NCBI RefSeq assembly: GCF_011089895.1
Contig: NZ_JAANAT010000001.1
Span: forward strand, 496,001 to 560,000
DNA length: 64,000 nt
Direction: 5' to 3'
DNA from: Mucilaginibacter inviolabilis
GTDB lineage: Bacteria; Bacteroidota; Bacteroidia; Sphingobacteriales; Sphingobacteriaceae
Numbering within the stretch: position 1 is the stretch's first letter; each line of letters starts with the position of its first letter. Position numbers and translations under genes: made by a program. This document shows positions 27,647-35,381 of this stretch, piece by piece. Below the pieces are notes generated by a model that saw only the letters and a list, made by a program, of their open reading frames with translations, had not been told where the DNA came from and did not search any database.

Positions 27647-28513
27647 ATGGCAAATCTTTGCTGCAACTCCGTAACCTTTCGTGGTCCGGAAAATAGCTTA
27701 AAACGGATGCGCAGCTGTTTTTCCGAACTGGCATCGCAAGGCTTTGGCCTGCCTTCCTTCGTCGGGAAAGAATGTGGTGTTTTCTTTGATCTGAGCCAAA
27801 AAGATAATATCATCAACTATCGCAGCCGTTATGATCCGAACTTAAACGCCGTTGCTCAAACCGCCGAATATTTCGGCCTGGACTATACGCACAATTTTCA
27901 TGAAATCAATATGGGTATCATGGGTGAAGCGACCCGCATAAAGGGAGAATATGGTATTACCCGCCTGATAGAGCAGGATATAAGCCTTGGCCTATTTGAT
28001 GCTGCCTGCGATCATTTTGCTTATAACGGTCAATTTTATGATACGATCTATGATCTGATGCCGGTACTTCTGGATGAAAAAAAAGTCAAGGCCAGCAGCA
28101 AGGCGGTAAAGGAACGGATCGGCGGCAAATTACCGCACATTGATATTGCTGGAAATGACTTCACCATAGATTGGGAGGCCAGAAAACTCATTGAAACAAA
28201 TGTTCCAGATAATTATCTGGAAATTAACCGTGCAGTATCAGATAAAAACGGAGCGGAACCGTTTTATTTATTTGACCGCCATACCCATAAATTTGTAAAT
28301 GTTTCTTACGATGCCGCGAAATTAACACCGCAAATTTGCATAATTGATCTTCCCGATATGACGCAACTTGATCCGGTAGGCCTCGCCCGGCAATCAGGCT
28401 TTTACGATACCGATTTTTTGTTAGTTTATCCTTACCTGGAGTATCAGATCGCACCTGTACTGGAAATTTCAGAAATATTAAACTACAAGAATACGAGGCA
28501 ACGCGACAGCTAA
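27647..28513 (+). CDS. YubB/DUF1281-like N-domain fused to the shared ICE C-terminal domain
   Basis: A 288-residue protein. Its N-terminus (MANLCCNSVTFRGPENSLKR) recalls the ferredoxin-like YubB/DUF1281 domain of plasmid proteins, whose members begin MANWCxNxVxFxG. The C-terminal half holds the domain shared with the preceding gene (LPHIDIAGNDF at about residue 164). It is the last coding gene of the ICE-like plus-strand run, and 145 bases on lies a strong hairpin. The ATG at 27647 is preferred because the N-domain begins exactly there. Its ending, NTRQRDS, lacks the strict Arg ending of its neighbours. Confidence 0.6.
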   Translation: MANLCCNSVTFRGPENSLKRMRSCFSELASQGFGLPSFVGKECGVFFDLSQKDNIINYRSRYDPNLNAVAQTAEYFGLDYTHNFHEINMGIMGEATRIKGEYGITRLIEQDISLGLFDAACDHFAYNGQFYDTIYDLMPVLLDEKKVKASSKAVKERIGGKLPHIDIAGNDFTIDWEARKLIETNVPDNYLEINRAVSDKNGAEPFYLFDRHTHKFVNVSYDAAKLTPQICIIDLPDMTQLDPVGLARQSGFYDTDFLLVYPYLEYQIAPVLEISEILNYKNTRQRDS

Positions 28514-28587
28514 CTATTTAGCTAGGTCCGGATTGGCAGTTGATTTCGGCGGAACTTAACCGCTTTTATACTTACTCTGGGACACTG

Positions 28588-28615
28588 TATGGCCTGTTGC
28601 GAACAACGGGCCATA
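28588..28615. repeat. 12-bp-stem inverted repeat with CGAA loop
   Basis: TATGGCCTGTTG, loop CGAA, then CAACGGGCCATA. All 12 pairs form, one being G-T. There is no T run after it, so it is a poor rho-independent terminator. It begins 74 bases after the last ICE gene and could be a processing or end structure of the element. Confidence 0.6.
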
Positions 28616-28989
28616 TGTCCAAATCCTGCCTCCTAAAAACCACTGCCTGCTCTATGCCGGCGCTATATATTTCCCACCTTCGTCAAACTACGGCTTGTCT
28701 TATTTCCCAAGCATGCTATCTCTTCCCACATCTGTTAAATTCACCTGTAATCACAAAATATCCAAAGATTTATTCATATACGCTAACATCCAAGCCAATA
28801 ATTAATTTGGCTGTCATTGTCAAATTTCATTAATTACGTCAGGAGCATTGTGCATATTTTTTAATAATCGATTTGTTTTCAAATTTGTCCAAGGTTAATT
28901 TCAGCATAACCAAATGAACATAACTATCGCACTTTTCCACCAACCGAGGATCAAATTATCTACTTTTTAATACCAAATGACCTTCATCA

Positions 28990-29020
28990 TTTGTTAGCAA
29001 TTCAACGAAGGGTAAATTTG
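28990..29020 (+). promoter_or_regulatory. Bacteroidota-type promoter for mgtA (candidate)
   Basis: A TTTG (28990-28993) and TAAATTTG (29013-29020) are separated by 19 bases, matching the Bacteroidota consensus TTTG-N19-21-TAnnTTTG. Transcription would start near 29027, giving mgtA a leader of about 165 bases. The same bases read GTAAATTTGC at 29012-29021, which also fits the GTANNTTTGC core recognised by CTnDOT-type integrases. Confidence 0.55.
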
Positions 29021-29061
29021 CTATAGGACAATGGGCGATCTTATTGATCAGATATAAATTG

Positions 29062-29163
29062 AACCATAATAAAAGAATATTATGGTTATAATGAAATGCT
29101 CATGGTCAAAATAAAGCCTGTATAATGATTGCAGGACAAATGATGTGAATGAAAATACATTCA
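29062..29163 (+). promoter_or_regulatory. two inverted repeats in the presumed mgtA leader
   Basis: AACCATAATA-AAAGAA-TATTATGGTT (29062-29087) is a perfect 10-bp stem, and TGAATG-AAAATA-CATTCA (29146-29163) is a perfect 6-bp-arm palindrome ending 28 bases before the mgtA start. They could fold in the RNA or serve as operator sites for DNA-binding regulators. Neither has a T run. Confidence 0.45.
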
Positions 29164-29191
29164 TACCATTCAAAAAGCCCGAAAAAACGAA

Positions 29192-31747
29192 ATGCAAATG
29201 GAAAAAATATTGGAGCCCTCCCTTAATTTCTGGAGCATGACCAAAGAACAGGCCATTGCGCAGTTGGCGACTGATGGCAATGGTCTTAATGACGATGACG
29301 CTGTCGCCAGGCTGGCACAGTACGGACTGAACAGCATTATTGTAGGTCCAAGCTCGTCACTGTTCCTGCTATTTCTGTCACAGTTCAAAAGTCCGATTAC
29401 GATCATGTTAATCATTGCGGCTTTGCTATCCGCAGTTTTAGGCGATGTGCCCGATACGATTATCATCCTGGTTATTATTCTGATCAGCAGTTTTTTGGGT
29501 TTCTGGCAGGAAAAAGGCGCAGCCAATGCTGTAGCAGCCTTGTTGAAAATGGTGCAGCTGCATTGCGATGCTTTGAGGAATGGCCAGAAAAAAAGTATAC
29601 CGGTAGAGCAGGCAGTTCCCGGCGATGTCATTATCTTATCCGCAGGTGACATTATACCAGGTGACGGCCTTATTCTTAATTCCCAAGAGCTATTTGTGGA
29701 CGAGGCCGCATTTACCGGCGAAACTTATCCGGTGGAAAAAAAACCGGGTATTGTCGCCACGGAAACACCGCTGGCAAGAAGAACCAATGCTGTCTTCATG
29801 GGCAGTCACGTGATCAGTGGTAAAGCAAATGTACTGGTTGTTAAGACCGGTAAGGATACAGAGTTTGGCAAAATATCGGCCGGACTACAGGCGAAGGCCC
29901 CTGAAACGGATTTTGAAAAAGGTATACGCAAATTCGGTTATATGCTGATGGAGATCACATTGATACTGGTGATCTTAATTTTTGGCATCAATGTATTTCT
30001 TCATAAACCGGTACTCGACTCATTTTTGTTTTCGCTTGCCTTGGCCGTAGGCTTGACACCGCAATTGCTACCTGCCATTATCAGCGTTAACCTATCCTCG
30101 GGTGCACGGCGGATGGCCGATCAGAAGGTTATCGTTAAACGACTTTCATCTATAGAGAATTTCGGTAGTATGGATATCCTGTGTTCCGATAAAACCGGCA
30201 CCATCACCGAGGGTAAAGTAACCGTGAAGGACACCTTAGACAGCAGCGGCAGGCACAGCAGCAAAGTATTTGAATATGCCTGGCTCAACGCCTCGCTGCA
30301 GCAAGGCTTCCGTAATCCTATTGATGAAGCGATATGCAGCTCCTATGACGGTAATTCAACTGCATACGTGGTGCAGACAGAAATACCTTACGATTTCATT
30401 CGCAAACGACTGACCGTACAGGTAAAACGTGAAAAAGAAAGCCTGGCCATCACCAAAGGCGCGCTTGAAATAATTTTATCTATTTGTAATCAGGTAGAAG
30501 GAACAGACGGAAAGATGCTGGATCTGGCGGGGGCTAAAACAGCGGTGTTGCAGCAATACCGGCAATTAAGCGAGGCTGGTTTCAGGACCTTAGGGGTAGC
30601 TTATAAGCATACCGATCTCTCAACGAATTTCACCAAAGAGGATGAGCAGGGAATGACTTTTCTGGGTTTTATTACCTTTTTCGATCCGCCAAAAGCCAAC
30701 GTAGCCGCCATCCTGAACCGCATGACAGAATTGGGCGTACAACTGAAGATCATTACCGGCGACAATGCACTAGTGGCTAAAAGCCTTGCGTCGCAGATCG
30801 GCGTGGAACAACCGCGGATATTAACAGGGGCTGCAATGCGAAAGATGAGCAACGCTGCACTCCTGCACCAAGCACCCTTAACAGACGTTTTCGCCGAAGT
30901 TGAGCCTAATCAAAAAGAACAGATCATTACGCTACTTAAAAAGGCGGGGAATGTAGTCGGATTTATGGGTGACGGGATAAACGATGCACCGGCCCTGCAT
31001 ATGGCGGATGTAGGCATATCAGTTAATACAGCAGTAGACGTAGCTAAAGAAGCCGCTGATATCGTTTTATTGAGCCAGGACCTCGGCGTTTTAACCGGGG
31101 GTATTGTTGAAGGCCGTAAAACGTTTACTAACACAATGAAATATATATTTATGGCAACTAGCGCCAATTTTGGCAATATGTTCAGCATGGCCGGAGCATC
31201 TTTGTTTTTGAGGTTTCTGCCGCTATTGCCAAAACAAATTCTACTCACCAATCTGCTAACCGATTTTCCGGAAATGGCTATAGCTACGGACCGTGTAGAT
31301 GAGAGCAATATTCAGTCACCTCAGCGCTGGGATTTGAAGTTCATCAAGCGCTTTATGGTCACTTTTGGCTTGCTTAGCTCGGTCTTTGACTACCTCACAT
31401 TCGGAGTACTGCTTTATATTTTCCGCGCCAGTGAAATCACCTTTCAAACCGGTTGGTTTGTTGAATCCGTGGTATCCGCCACATTGATAGTGCTGGTCGT
31501 ACGAACAAAGTTACCGTTTTTTAAAAGCCTGCCGGGCAAATATCTGACTATTGCTACGGTACTCATCCTGTTACTGGTCCTCACTTTACCATTAACGCCA
31601 TTAGCAGTCTGGTTCGGTTTTACCCCTTTGCCAATTACATTTTATGGCTGGATACTGTTGATCATCATCCTATACCTGGGCACGGCAGAACTTACTAAAC
31701 GATGGTTCTATCGCAAGATGACTTCGGCTGTTCATAATCATCATTAA
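29192..31747 (+). CDS. mgtA: MgtA/MgtB-type Mg2+-importing P-type ATPase
   Basis: An 851-residue P3B-type ATPase. The actuator motif reads FTGETYPVEK (about residues 176-185), the phosphorylation site is SDKTGTITEGKV (about 331-342), and the hinge is GDGINDAP (about 592-599). Ten membrane segments are apparent, four before and six after the catalytic loops, and the late FQTGWFVESVVSATLIVLVVRT region is typical of MgtA. It moves Mg2+ into the cytoplasm under limitation. An alternative start at 29198 is possible. MgtE, a channel-type Mg2+ importer, lies about 20 kb on. Confidence 0.9.
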   Translation: MQMEKILEPSLNFWSMTKEQAIAQLATDGNGLNDDDAVARLAQYGLNSIIVGPSSSLFLLFLSQFKSPITIMLIIAALLSAVLGDVPDTIIILVIILISSFLGFWQEKGAANAVAALLKMVQLHCDALRNGQKKSIPVEQAVPGDVIILSAGDIIPGDGLILNSQELFVDEAAFTGETYPVEKKPGIVATETPLARRTNAVFMGSHVISGKANVLVVKTGKDTEFGKISAGLQAKAPETDFEKGIRKFGYMLMEITLILVILIFGINVFLHKPVLDSFLFSLALAVGLTPQLLPAIISVNLSSGARRMADQKVIVKRLSSIENFGSMDILCSDKTGTITEGKVTVKDTLDSSGRHSSKVFEYAWLNASLQQGFRNPIDEAICSSYDGNSTAYVVQTEIPYDFIRKRLTVQVKREKESLAITKGALEIILSICNQVEGTDGKMLDLAGAKTAVLQQYRQLSEAGFRTLGVAYKHTDLSTNFTKEDEQGMTFLGFITFFDPPKANVAAILNRMTELGVQLKIITGDNALVAKSLASQIGVEQPRILTGAAMRKMSNAALLHQAPLTDVFAEVEPNQKEQIITLLKKAGNVVGFMGDGINDAPALHMADVGISVNTAVDVAKEAADIVLLSQDLGVLTGGIVEGRKTFTNTMKYIFMATSANFGNMFSMAGASLFLRFLPLLPKQILLTNLLTDFPEMAIATDRVDESNIQSPQRWDLKFIKRFMVTFGLLSSVFDYLTFGVLLYIFRASEITFQTGWFVESVVSATLIVLVVRTKLPFFKSLPGKYLTIATVLILLLVLTLPLTPLAVWFGFTPLPITFYGWILLIIILYLGTAELTKRWFYRKMTSAVHNHH

Positions 31748-31786
31748 CCGTTAAGATTGTTCGAAGTTTAACAAAGACCTTTTACG

Positions 31787-31807
31787 ATTGATAAATCATT
31801 TATCAAT
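31787..31807. terminator. perfect palindrome between convergent genes, likely terminator of mgtA
   Basis: ATTGATAAAT-C-ATTTATCAAT, a perfect 10-1-10 inverted repeat, followed on the plus strand by GTTTTTG. It begins 39 bases after the mgtA stop and overlaps the stop codon of the opposing gene. The stem is AT-rich, so termination may be weak. Confidence 0.5.
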
Positions 31808-32354
31808 GTTTTTGAACACGCGACGAAGTATTTTTTTTGATTTTTGTCGTCGTCGGCACATCTTTTTCCGTCGGCTGTCCGGAACGGGCAGTTGCATAGC
31901 TCAAACGTTTCTGATAATGGCCTTGCTTGATCTGATGATTCTCCTCCGCAGCATCTATCGAATGGGTACAGGTAATATCGTCTTCCTTCACAGCCAAGCG
32001 GGAAAGTTCTGCATAGAATTTACGTAGTTGATCCAATTCACCTTCGCTCAGCTCCTCCAAACCAACCATCCGGTTGCTGCTGCCTTCGTGAGAGGCCAAT
32101 AATTCGTTTAGTTTCAGGTGGATCGCTTTGGAGTCCTTGTTCTGCGACTTTTGAATCAGAAAGACCATGAGAAACGTAACGATAGTGGTACCGGTATTGA
32201 TAACCAGCTGCCATGTTTCAGAATATTTGGCTACAGGGCCCATTGCTGCCCAGATGATAACTGTCAAGGCTGCGATAACAAAGGCCGCTGAGCTACCGGT
32301 GGCGTTGGTCGCCCAGTTGGCGAAACGCTCGAAAAGATTTTTCTTTTTGTTCAT
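31803..32354 (-). CDS. low-affinity iron permease family membrane protein
   Basis: A 183-residue protein from MNKKKNLFERFANWATNATGS. Two membrane segments (about residues 23-43 and 51-70), the FERFA..A....G motif and the FLIQ.SQN.D..AIHLKLNEL segment are the signature of the low-affinity iron permease family (PF04120). Despite the name, bacterial members have no proven iron transport and may be stress-linked membrane proteins. The C-terminal third is basic and low-complexity. A longer start six residues upstream is possible. Divergent from the gene at 32441. Confidence 0.8.
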   Translation of the reverse strand: MNKKKNLFERFANWATNATGSSAAFVIAALTVIIWAAMGPVAKYSETWQLVINTGTTIVTFLMVFLIQKSQNKDSKAIHLKLNELLASHEGSSNRMVGLEELSEGELDQLRKFYAELSRLAVKEDDITCTHSIDAAEENHQIKQGHYQKRLSYATARSGQPTEKDVPTTTKIKKNTSSRVQKH

Positions 32355-32426
32355 GATTCCATAATTTAACATAAAAGCGATCTAATCCTAAAATGTTTGA
32401 AACCACTGACCATTCAGACTGTTATC

Positions 32427-32440
32427 AGTGAAATTTCACT
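32427..32440. promoter_or_regulatory. perfect palindrome abutting the start codon at 32441
   Basis: AGTGAAATTTCACT is a perfect 14-bp palindrome touching the ATG. It occupies the ribosome-binding position, so it could be an operator for a divergent promoter region or an RNA hairpin that hides the start. Core TGA-N4-TCA. Confidence 0.4.
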
Positions 32441-33085
32441 ATGAACCGTTTGCAATACCCCTTGTTTCCCCCTTTCTTATTGATAATCCTTACTATGCTA
32501 ACTGTTAATTCGGCTGCACAAAATATACCGGCCGCAGCTAAACCGCTGCTTGTCGGCCATGTGCAGCGCGATACAGTGACGGAAAAAGATACCACTAAAG
32601 AAAATCAGGAGCCGCAATACTTTTATCTATCTTTCAATGCGAATATCTTCGTAAATGCCAAGGGTGGTTTTGAACAGCGCTTTTCTCCTGCAATCGAGTT
32701 TGGCCGCACCTTTGGAATATTCGATATCGGCTTGGCAACCGGCCGTCTAAGCTCCATAGATCACGGGCCGGACACTTCCCGTTTTATCGAATTCCGTCCA
32801 ACGATAAACGTTTTCTCAAAAGGCAGGTTTGCCGAAGCACTTTGCCTGGGCGGGGGATATGTTTTTAAGGCCAAACAAGGAATGATGACCGAAATCTGCA
32901 ATAGCATTAACTTTAACGTTACTGAGGTAGTTGCTGTTGCGGTTCAACAGGGATATTTGTTCTTTGACGGCACGAACGACCACCGTAATGAACAGTATAT
33001 GGGGTTTACCTTAACTTATAATTTCCTACGCAAACATAGTGTGAACATGCGCCGTAAGCGCAAAGCTATCGTTAACGACAACTGA
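32441..33085 (+). CDS. exported protein, probable small outer-membrane or periplasmic protein, function unknown
   Basis: A 214-residue protein with an N-terminal signal (hydrophobic residues 10-25, cleavage after NSAAQ). The mature part has alternating aromatic strands (YFYLSFNANIFVNAKGG, RFIEFRPTINVFSK, MGFTLTYNFL) suggestive of a small beta-barrel, with a basic C-terminus (MRRKRKAIVNDN) that is unusual for one. No family is recognised. It is divergent from the iron-permease-like gene with about 86 bases between. Confidence 0.55.
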   Translation: MNRLQYPLFPPFLLIILTMLTVNSAAQNIPAAAKPLLVGHVQRDTVTEKDTTKENQEPQYFYLSFNANIFVNAKGGFEQRFSPAIEFGRTFGIFDIGLATGRLSSIDHGPDTSRFIEFRPTINVFSKGRFAEALCLGGGYVFKAKQGMMTEICNSINFNVTEVVAVAVQQGYLFFDGTNDHRNEQYMGFTLTYNFLRKHSVNMRRKRKAIVNDN

Positions 33086-33370
33086 CATAGGTAATCCGGT
33101 TCAATTCCTTATAAGTTGCTGTAGTAAAAAGCGCAAACATCCCTGAAACAAAACTATCAATTTCCGGGACAGTGCGACCCCTTCTATCTGCTACTTTTCT
33201 TCGGCGCAATACAGGAATATCCGCGGTAGTCAATAAGGTAAAATTCACTTAACCTGCCAGCTTCACATACTGCCGGAAGTCGCTCTGACTTATAAGGCAA
33301 TTAATCCTGATAACATCTGCATTGAACAATCATTTACAATAAATCTTAACGGTATGATTTCCGGGTTTTT
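33086..33370. other. intergenic region without a recognised gene
   Basis: No convincing gene, repeat or promoter was seen. The stretch CCGGTTCAATTCC at about 33097-33109 resembles a tRNA T arm, but no tRNA body surrounds it. Confidence 0.5.
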
Positions 33371-33682
33371 CTATGCTGAATTACCTCGATCAGATTTGAA
33401 CTCCGTTGAGATAGTGATGCCGTGCGCTGATATGAGTTCGAAGAGATCATGTTCAAAAAAATGTTCGTCCAGCAGATTTTGCTGTTCTTGGTCTTCCCCG
33501 ACGAGTTCGCGCAGTTTGACGCGGGCCTGTTCCATCAGTTGAAAATGGTCCAGCAGTAAAATAAGCAGCAGTTCTTGTCTGCAGCATCCGTCCCGGACGA
33601 TCTGTTGCAATTGAATAGTGATGTGACCAAGCTTGGCATTTAATTCCGCTAATTCTTCTTGTAAACGTTCAGTTTGACCCAT
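33371..33682 (-). CDS. hypothetical small protein with coiled-coil N-terminus
   Basis: A 103-residue protein beginning MGQTERLQEELAELNAKLGHI, with heptad-like leucines over residues 5-35, a Cys pair (DGCCRQE) and a leucine-rich helix (LLLILLLDHFQLM). No family is recognised. It lies apart from its neighbours and has no obvious operon partner. The ATG at 33682 is used; a TTG two codons upstream is possible. Codon use looks like that of real genes here. Confidence 0.45.
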   Translation of the reverse strand: MGQTERLQEELAELNAKLGHITIQLQQIVRDGCCRQELLLILLLDHFQLMEQARVKLRELVGEDQEQQNLLDEHFFEHDLFELISAHGITISTEFKSDRGNSA

Positions 33683-33803
33683 ATGCAAGTATACTAATTT
33701 TCAAGGGAAATGACAGGTTTGCTGGCCTTGCGTAAAGGCCTATACCGCTGCGCTACGAAGTTTGGTGTGACCGAGTTTTTAGAACATCAACCGGTCCGGT
33801 GGT

Positions 33804-34292
33804 TTATGTAAGCTGCACGAACTGAATTGCTAAAAGGGCAAAGACCAGCAGATCGGTATATAAAGCAAATTTCTCATTGACACTGGCGGGGGTTTTAACG
33901 AGATGCATTACGCCGGCAAGACCATAATAGAGGCCGCTGCTGAATGCGCTAACGATCCGCCAGGCGGGTATGAAGAAAGCGGCGATGGCTACAAGGCCGG
34001 TACAAATATTGGAGAAGCCAAGTTCGCGGATTACGGGATAACTTTCGGTACCTTTCATATGGAAAATTACTTTAGCGGTAAACGCCGGTTTGCTGACCTG
34101 CCGGATACCGGCCAGGAGAAGCCGGCAGCCAGAAGCGTAAAAAAGAAACCATTTTGCCCAGCCTGTGTAAGAAATCGGGGTGTGATGAAATGCCTGCTCC
34201 ACACCATAAGAGAGAATGGGTAACACAAAAATCAGTAAAGATACGCTGATCACGTAAGTTTTATTGATAGGCTCGTTCGAAATAGTGGTCAT
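33804..34292 (-). CDS. DUF6790-like polytopic membrane protein (tentative)
   Basis: A 162-residue protein from MTTISNEPINKTY with four predicted membrane segments (about residues 13-30, 45-60, 92-110, 140-160). The layout and the motifs GTES.P.IRELGFSN and LYYGLAGVMHL resemble the DUF6790-type membrane family, but I am not certain of that name. The start at 34292 is preferred over longer in-frame starts because those add a basic, unrelated stretch of 80 residues. No operon partner is obvious. Confidence 0.6.
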   Translation of the reverse strand: MTTISNEPINKTYVISVSLLIFVLPILSYGVEQAFHHTPISYTGWAKWFLFYASGCRLLLAGIRQVSKPAFTAKVIFHMKGTESYPVIRELGFSNICTGLVAIAAFFIPAWRIVSAFSSGLYYGLAGVMHLVKTPASVNEKFALYTDLLVFALLAIQFVQLT

Positions 34293-34341
34293 GCGCGGAA
34301 GTTTATGACAAATATGAGCAAAAGCCAATAAATATTTATGT

Positions 34342-34575
34342 TCAATTATTCCTCCGCCGGAAAGCTCTCTTTTGGTCTTTAGTTGGAAAGTCAGCTTTTT
34401 CACCAATTCTCCTTCGCGCAGAACGATCAATAGCGGTGATAGCCTTTTGCGGATCTTCATAACTGTGACCGTCGACAAAAACGATATTAATGTAATAGGC
34501 TTGACGGAAATATGTGACGATCTTCCCAGCCTGTTCTGCATGTTTGAGTACCTGTAGGAGTTGTTTTGCCTGCAT
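34342..34575 (-). CDS. hypothetical small basic protein
   Basis: A 77-residue protein, MQAKQLLQVLKHAEQAGK, then an aromatic strand region (VTYFRQAYYINIVFVDGHSYEDPQKA) and a very basic tail ending RAFRRRNN. It could be a small nucleic-acid-binding protein. No family is recognised, and its short size keeps the call weak. It lies 50 bases upstream of the DUF6790-like gene on the same strand, so the two may be co-transcribed. Confidence 0.4.
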   Translation of the reverse strand: MQAKQLLQVLKHAEQAGKIVTYFRQAYYINIVFVDGHSYEDPQKAITAIDRSARRRIGEKADFPTKDQKRAFRRRNN

Positions 34576-35381
34576 TACTTTGCCTTATTATTTCGCCGTC
34601 ATCTATATACAGTCATTAGAATTTACCGCGATGTCTTTTATTTAACAACTATAGGTTGTATTTATTGTTCCATTAAAAAAACATCGTAAGATGTTATGAA
34701 CAGTTCATGTATCGGTTATATGATTTTGGCAGTAAGGTGAAACAATACCTCTGTATAAAAGGATTCGTAAAGTATGCTGTTGGTACTGGAGACTTAGCCT
34801 GTGGTGATGCCGAGAATCTTAGCTGTGAAACGGAGACCATTTTACCAGATGCTTTCATATTCCATAGATTGCCAATTTTATTCCTGCGAAACAGCCGGCA
34901 GAGAACCAGTGGTTCAACATACCACGTCGGTGCCGTCGCAGTACGGTTGTTCTTAGAAATCATCACCTGCTCATATGAGTCCAGATAGCCCCCCGGCAAA
35001 TACCTAATTAATTATATCCAAAACATTTCCATCATCCTCAAAAAATATATGTCCGGCACACAACGTTCGTTCAAATCCAATAATGGTAAATCATAAAGGA
35101 ACGATGAGTTAAGTTACATTAAATCAAGTGTAATAGCTTTATAAGCAACTAGCAGACGGATAGCTTTAACGCTACCACAGAAAACAAAGATGACCTAAGA
35201 ACGGCCCCATGGGGCAACGAATTACGCAACCTATTGACAACGTACACGATGGAGATCAATTTATTTCAGTCCAGCGTGAAGTGAAACGTGGCAAAAATGT
35301 GTTAAGTTAATATTTTAGAGCATGAAATTACTTAACCTCATGCTCTAAAGTTTTAGCTATATTTTTCCGAAAGAAAAAGAT
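34576..35381. other. gene-poor region between small ORFs and the siderophore-uptake operon
   Basis: About 800 bases with no gene that shows convincing codon use; the open frames on both strands around 34694-34999 overlap each other and read as random sequence. AT-rich. It ends in the hairpin at 35314-35349. Nothing else was recognised. Confidence 0.5.
35314..35349 (-). terminator. hairpin downstream of the siderophore-uptake operon, likely terminator
   Basis: TTTAGAGCATGA, a 12-base loop, TCATGCTCTAAA: a perfect 12-bp stem 33 bases past the stop of the PepSY gene. On the minus strand the bases after it are ATATTAAC, a weak T run, so termination efficiency is uncertain. Confidence 0.5.

Larger units (their letters stand above)
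28514..29191 (+). other. AT-rich gene-free stretch at the edge of the ICE-like region
   Basis: No gene of convincing codon use lies here; open frames are short and their residues look random. The stretch holds a strong hairpin (28588-28615), a promoter-like TTTG...TAAATTTG pair (28990-29020), and two inverted repeats that would lie in the leader of the downstream mgtA gene. Base composition drops clearly below that of both flanks. It probably marks the border between the conjugation genes and the block that follows. Confidence 0.6.

Noticed and set aside
28540..28833. 97-codon open frame next to the ICE end
   Set aside because: It has a Thr/Ser/Tyr/His-rich random-looking composition, covers a hairpin, and has no neighbour in phase. 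Not supported.
29012..29021. Reading GTAAATTTGC as proof of an att site
   Set aside because: The same bases fit a standard Bacteroidota promoter with correct 19-base spacing, and no partner repeat is visible in the window. Kept only as a hypothesis.
33097..33109. T-arm-like CCGGTTCAATTCC
   Set aside because: The surrounding sequence cannot fold as a tRNA. A chance match.
34694..34999. Overlapping open frames on both strands between 34694 and 34999
   Set aside because: Both read as random composition, lack ribosome-binding sites and overlap each other, so no gene was called.
35069..35090. tRNA-like fragment (GTTCAAATCC) that could be an integration scar
   Set aside because: Only a partial T-arm-like sequence is present; no D arm, anticodon arm or acceptor stem is found around it.
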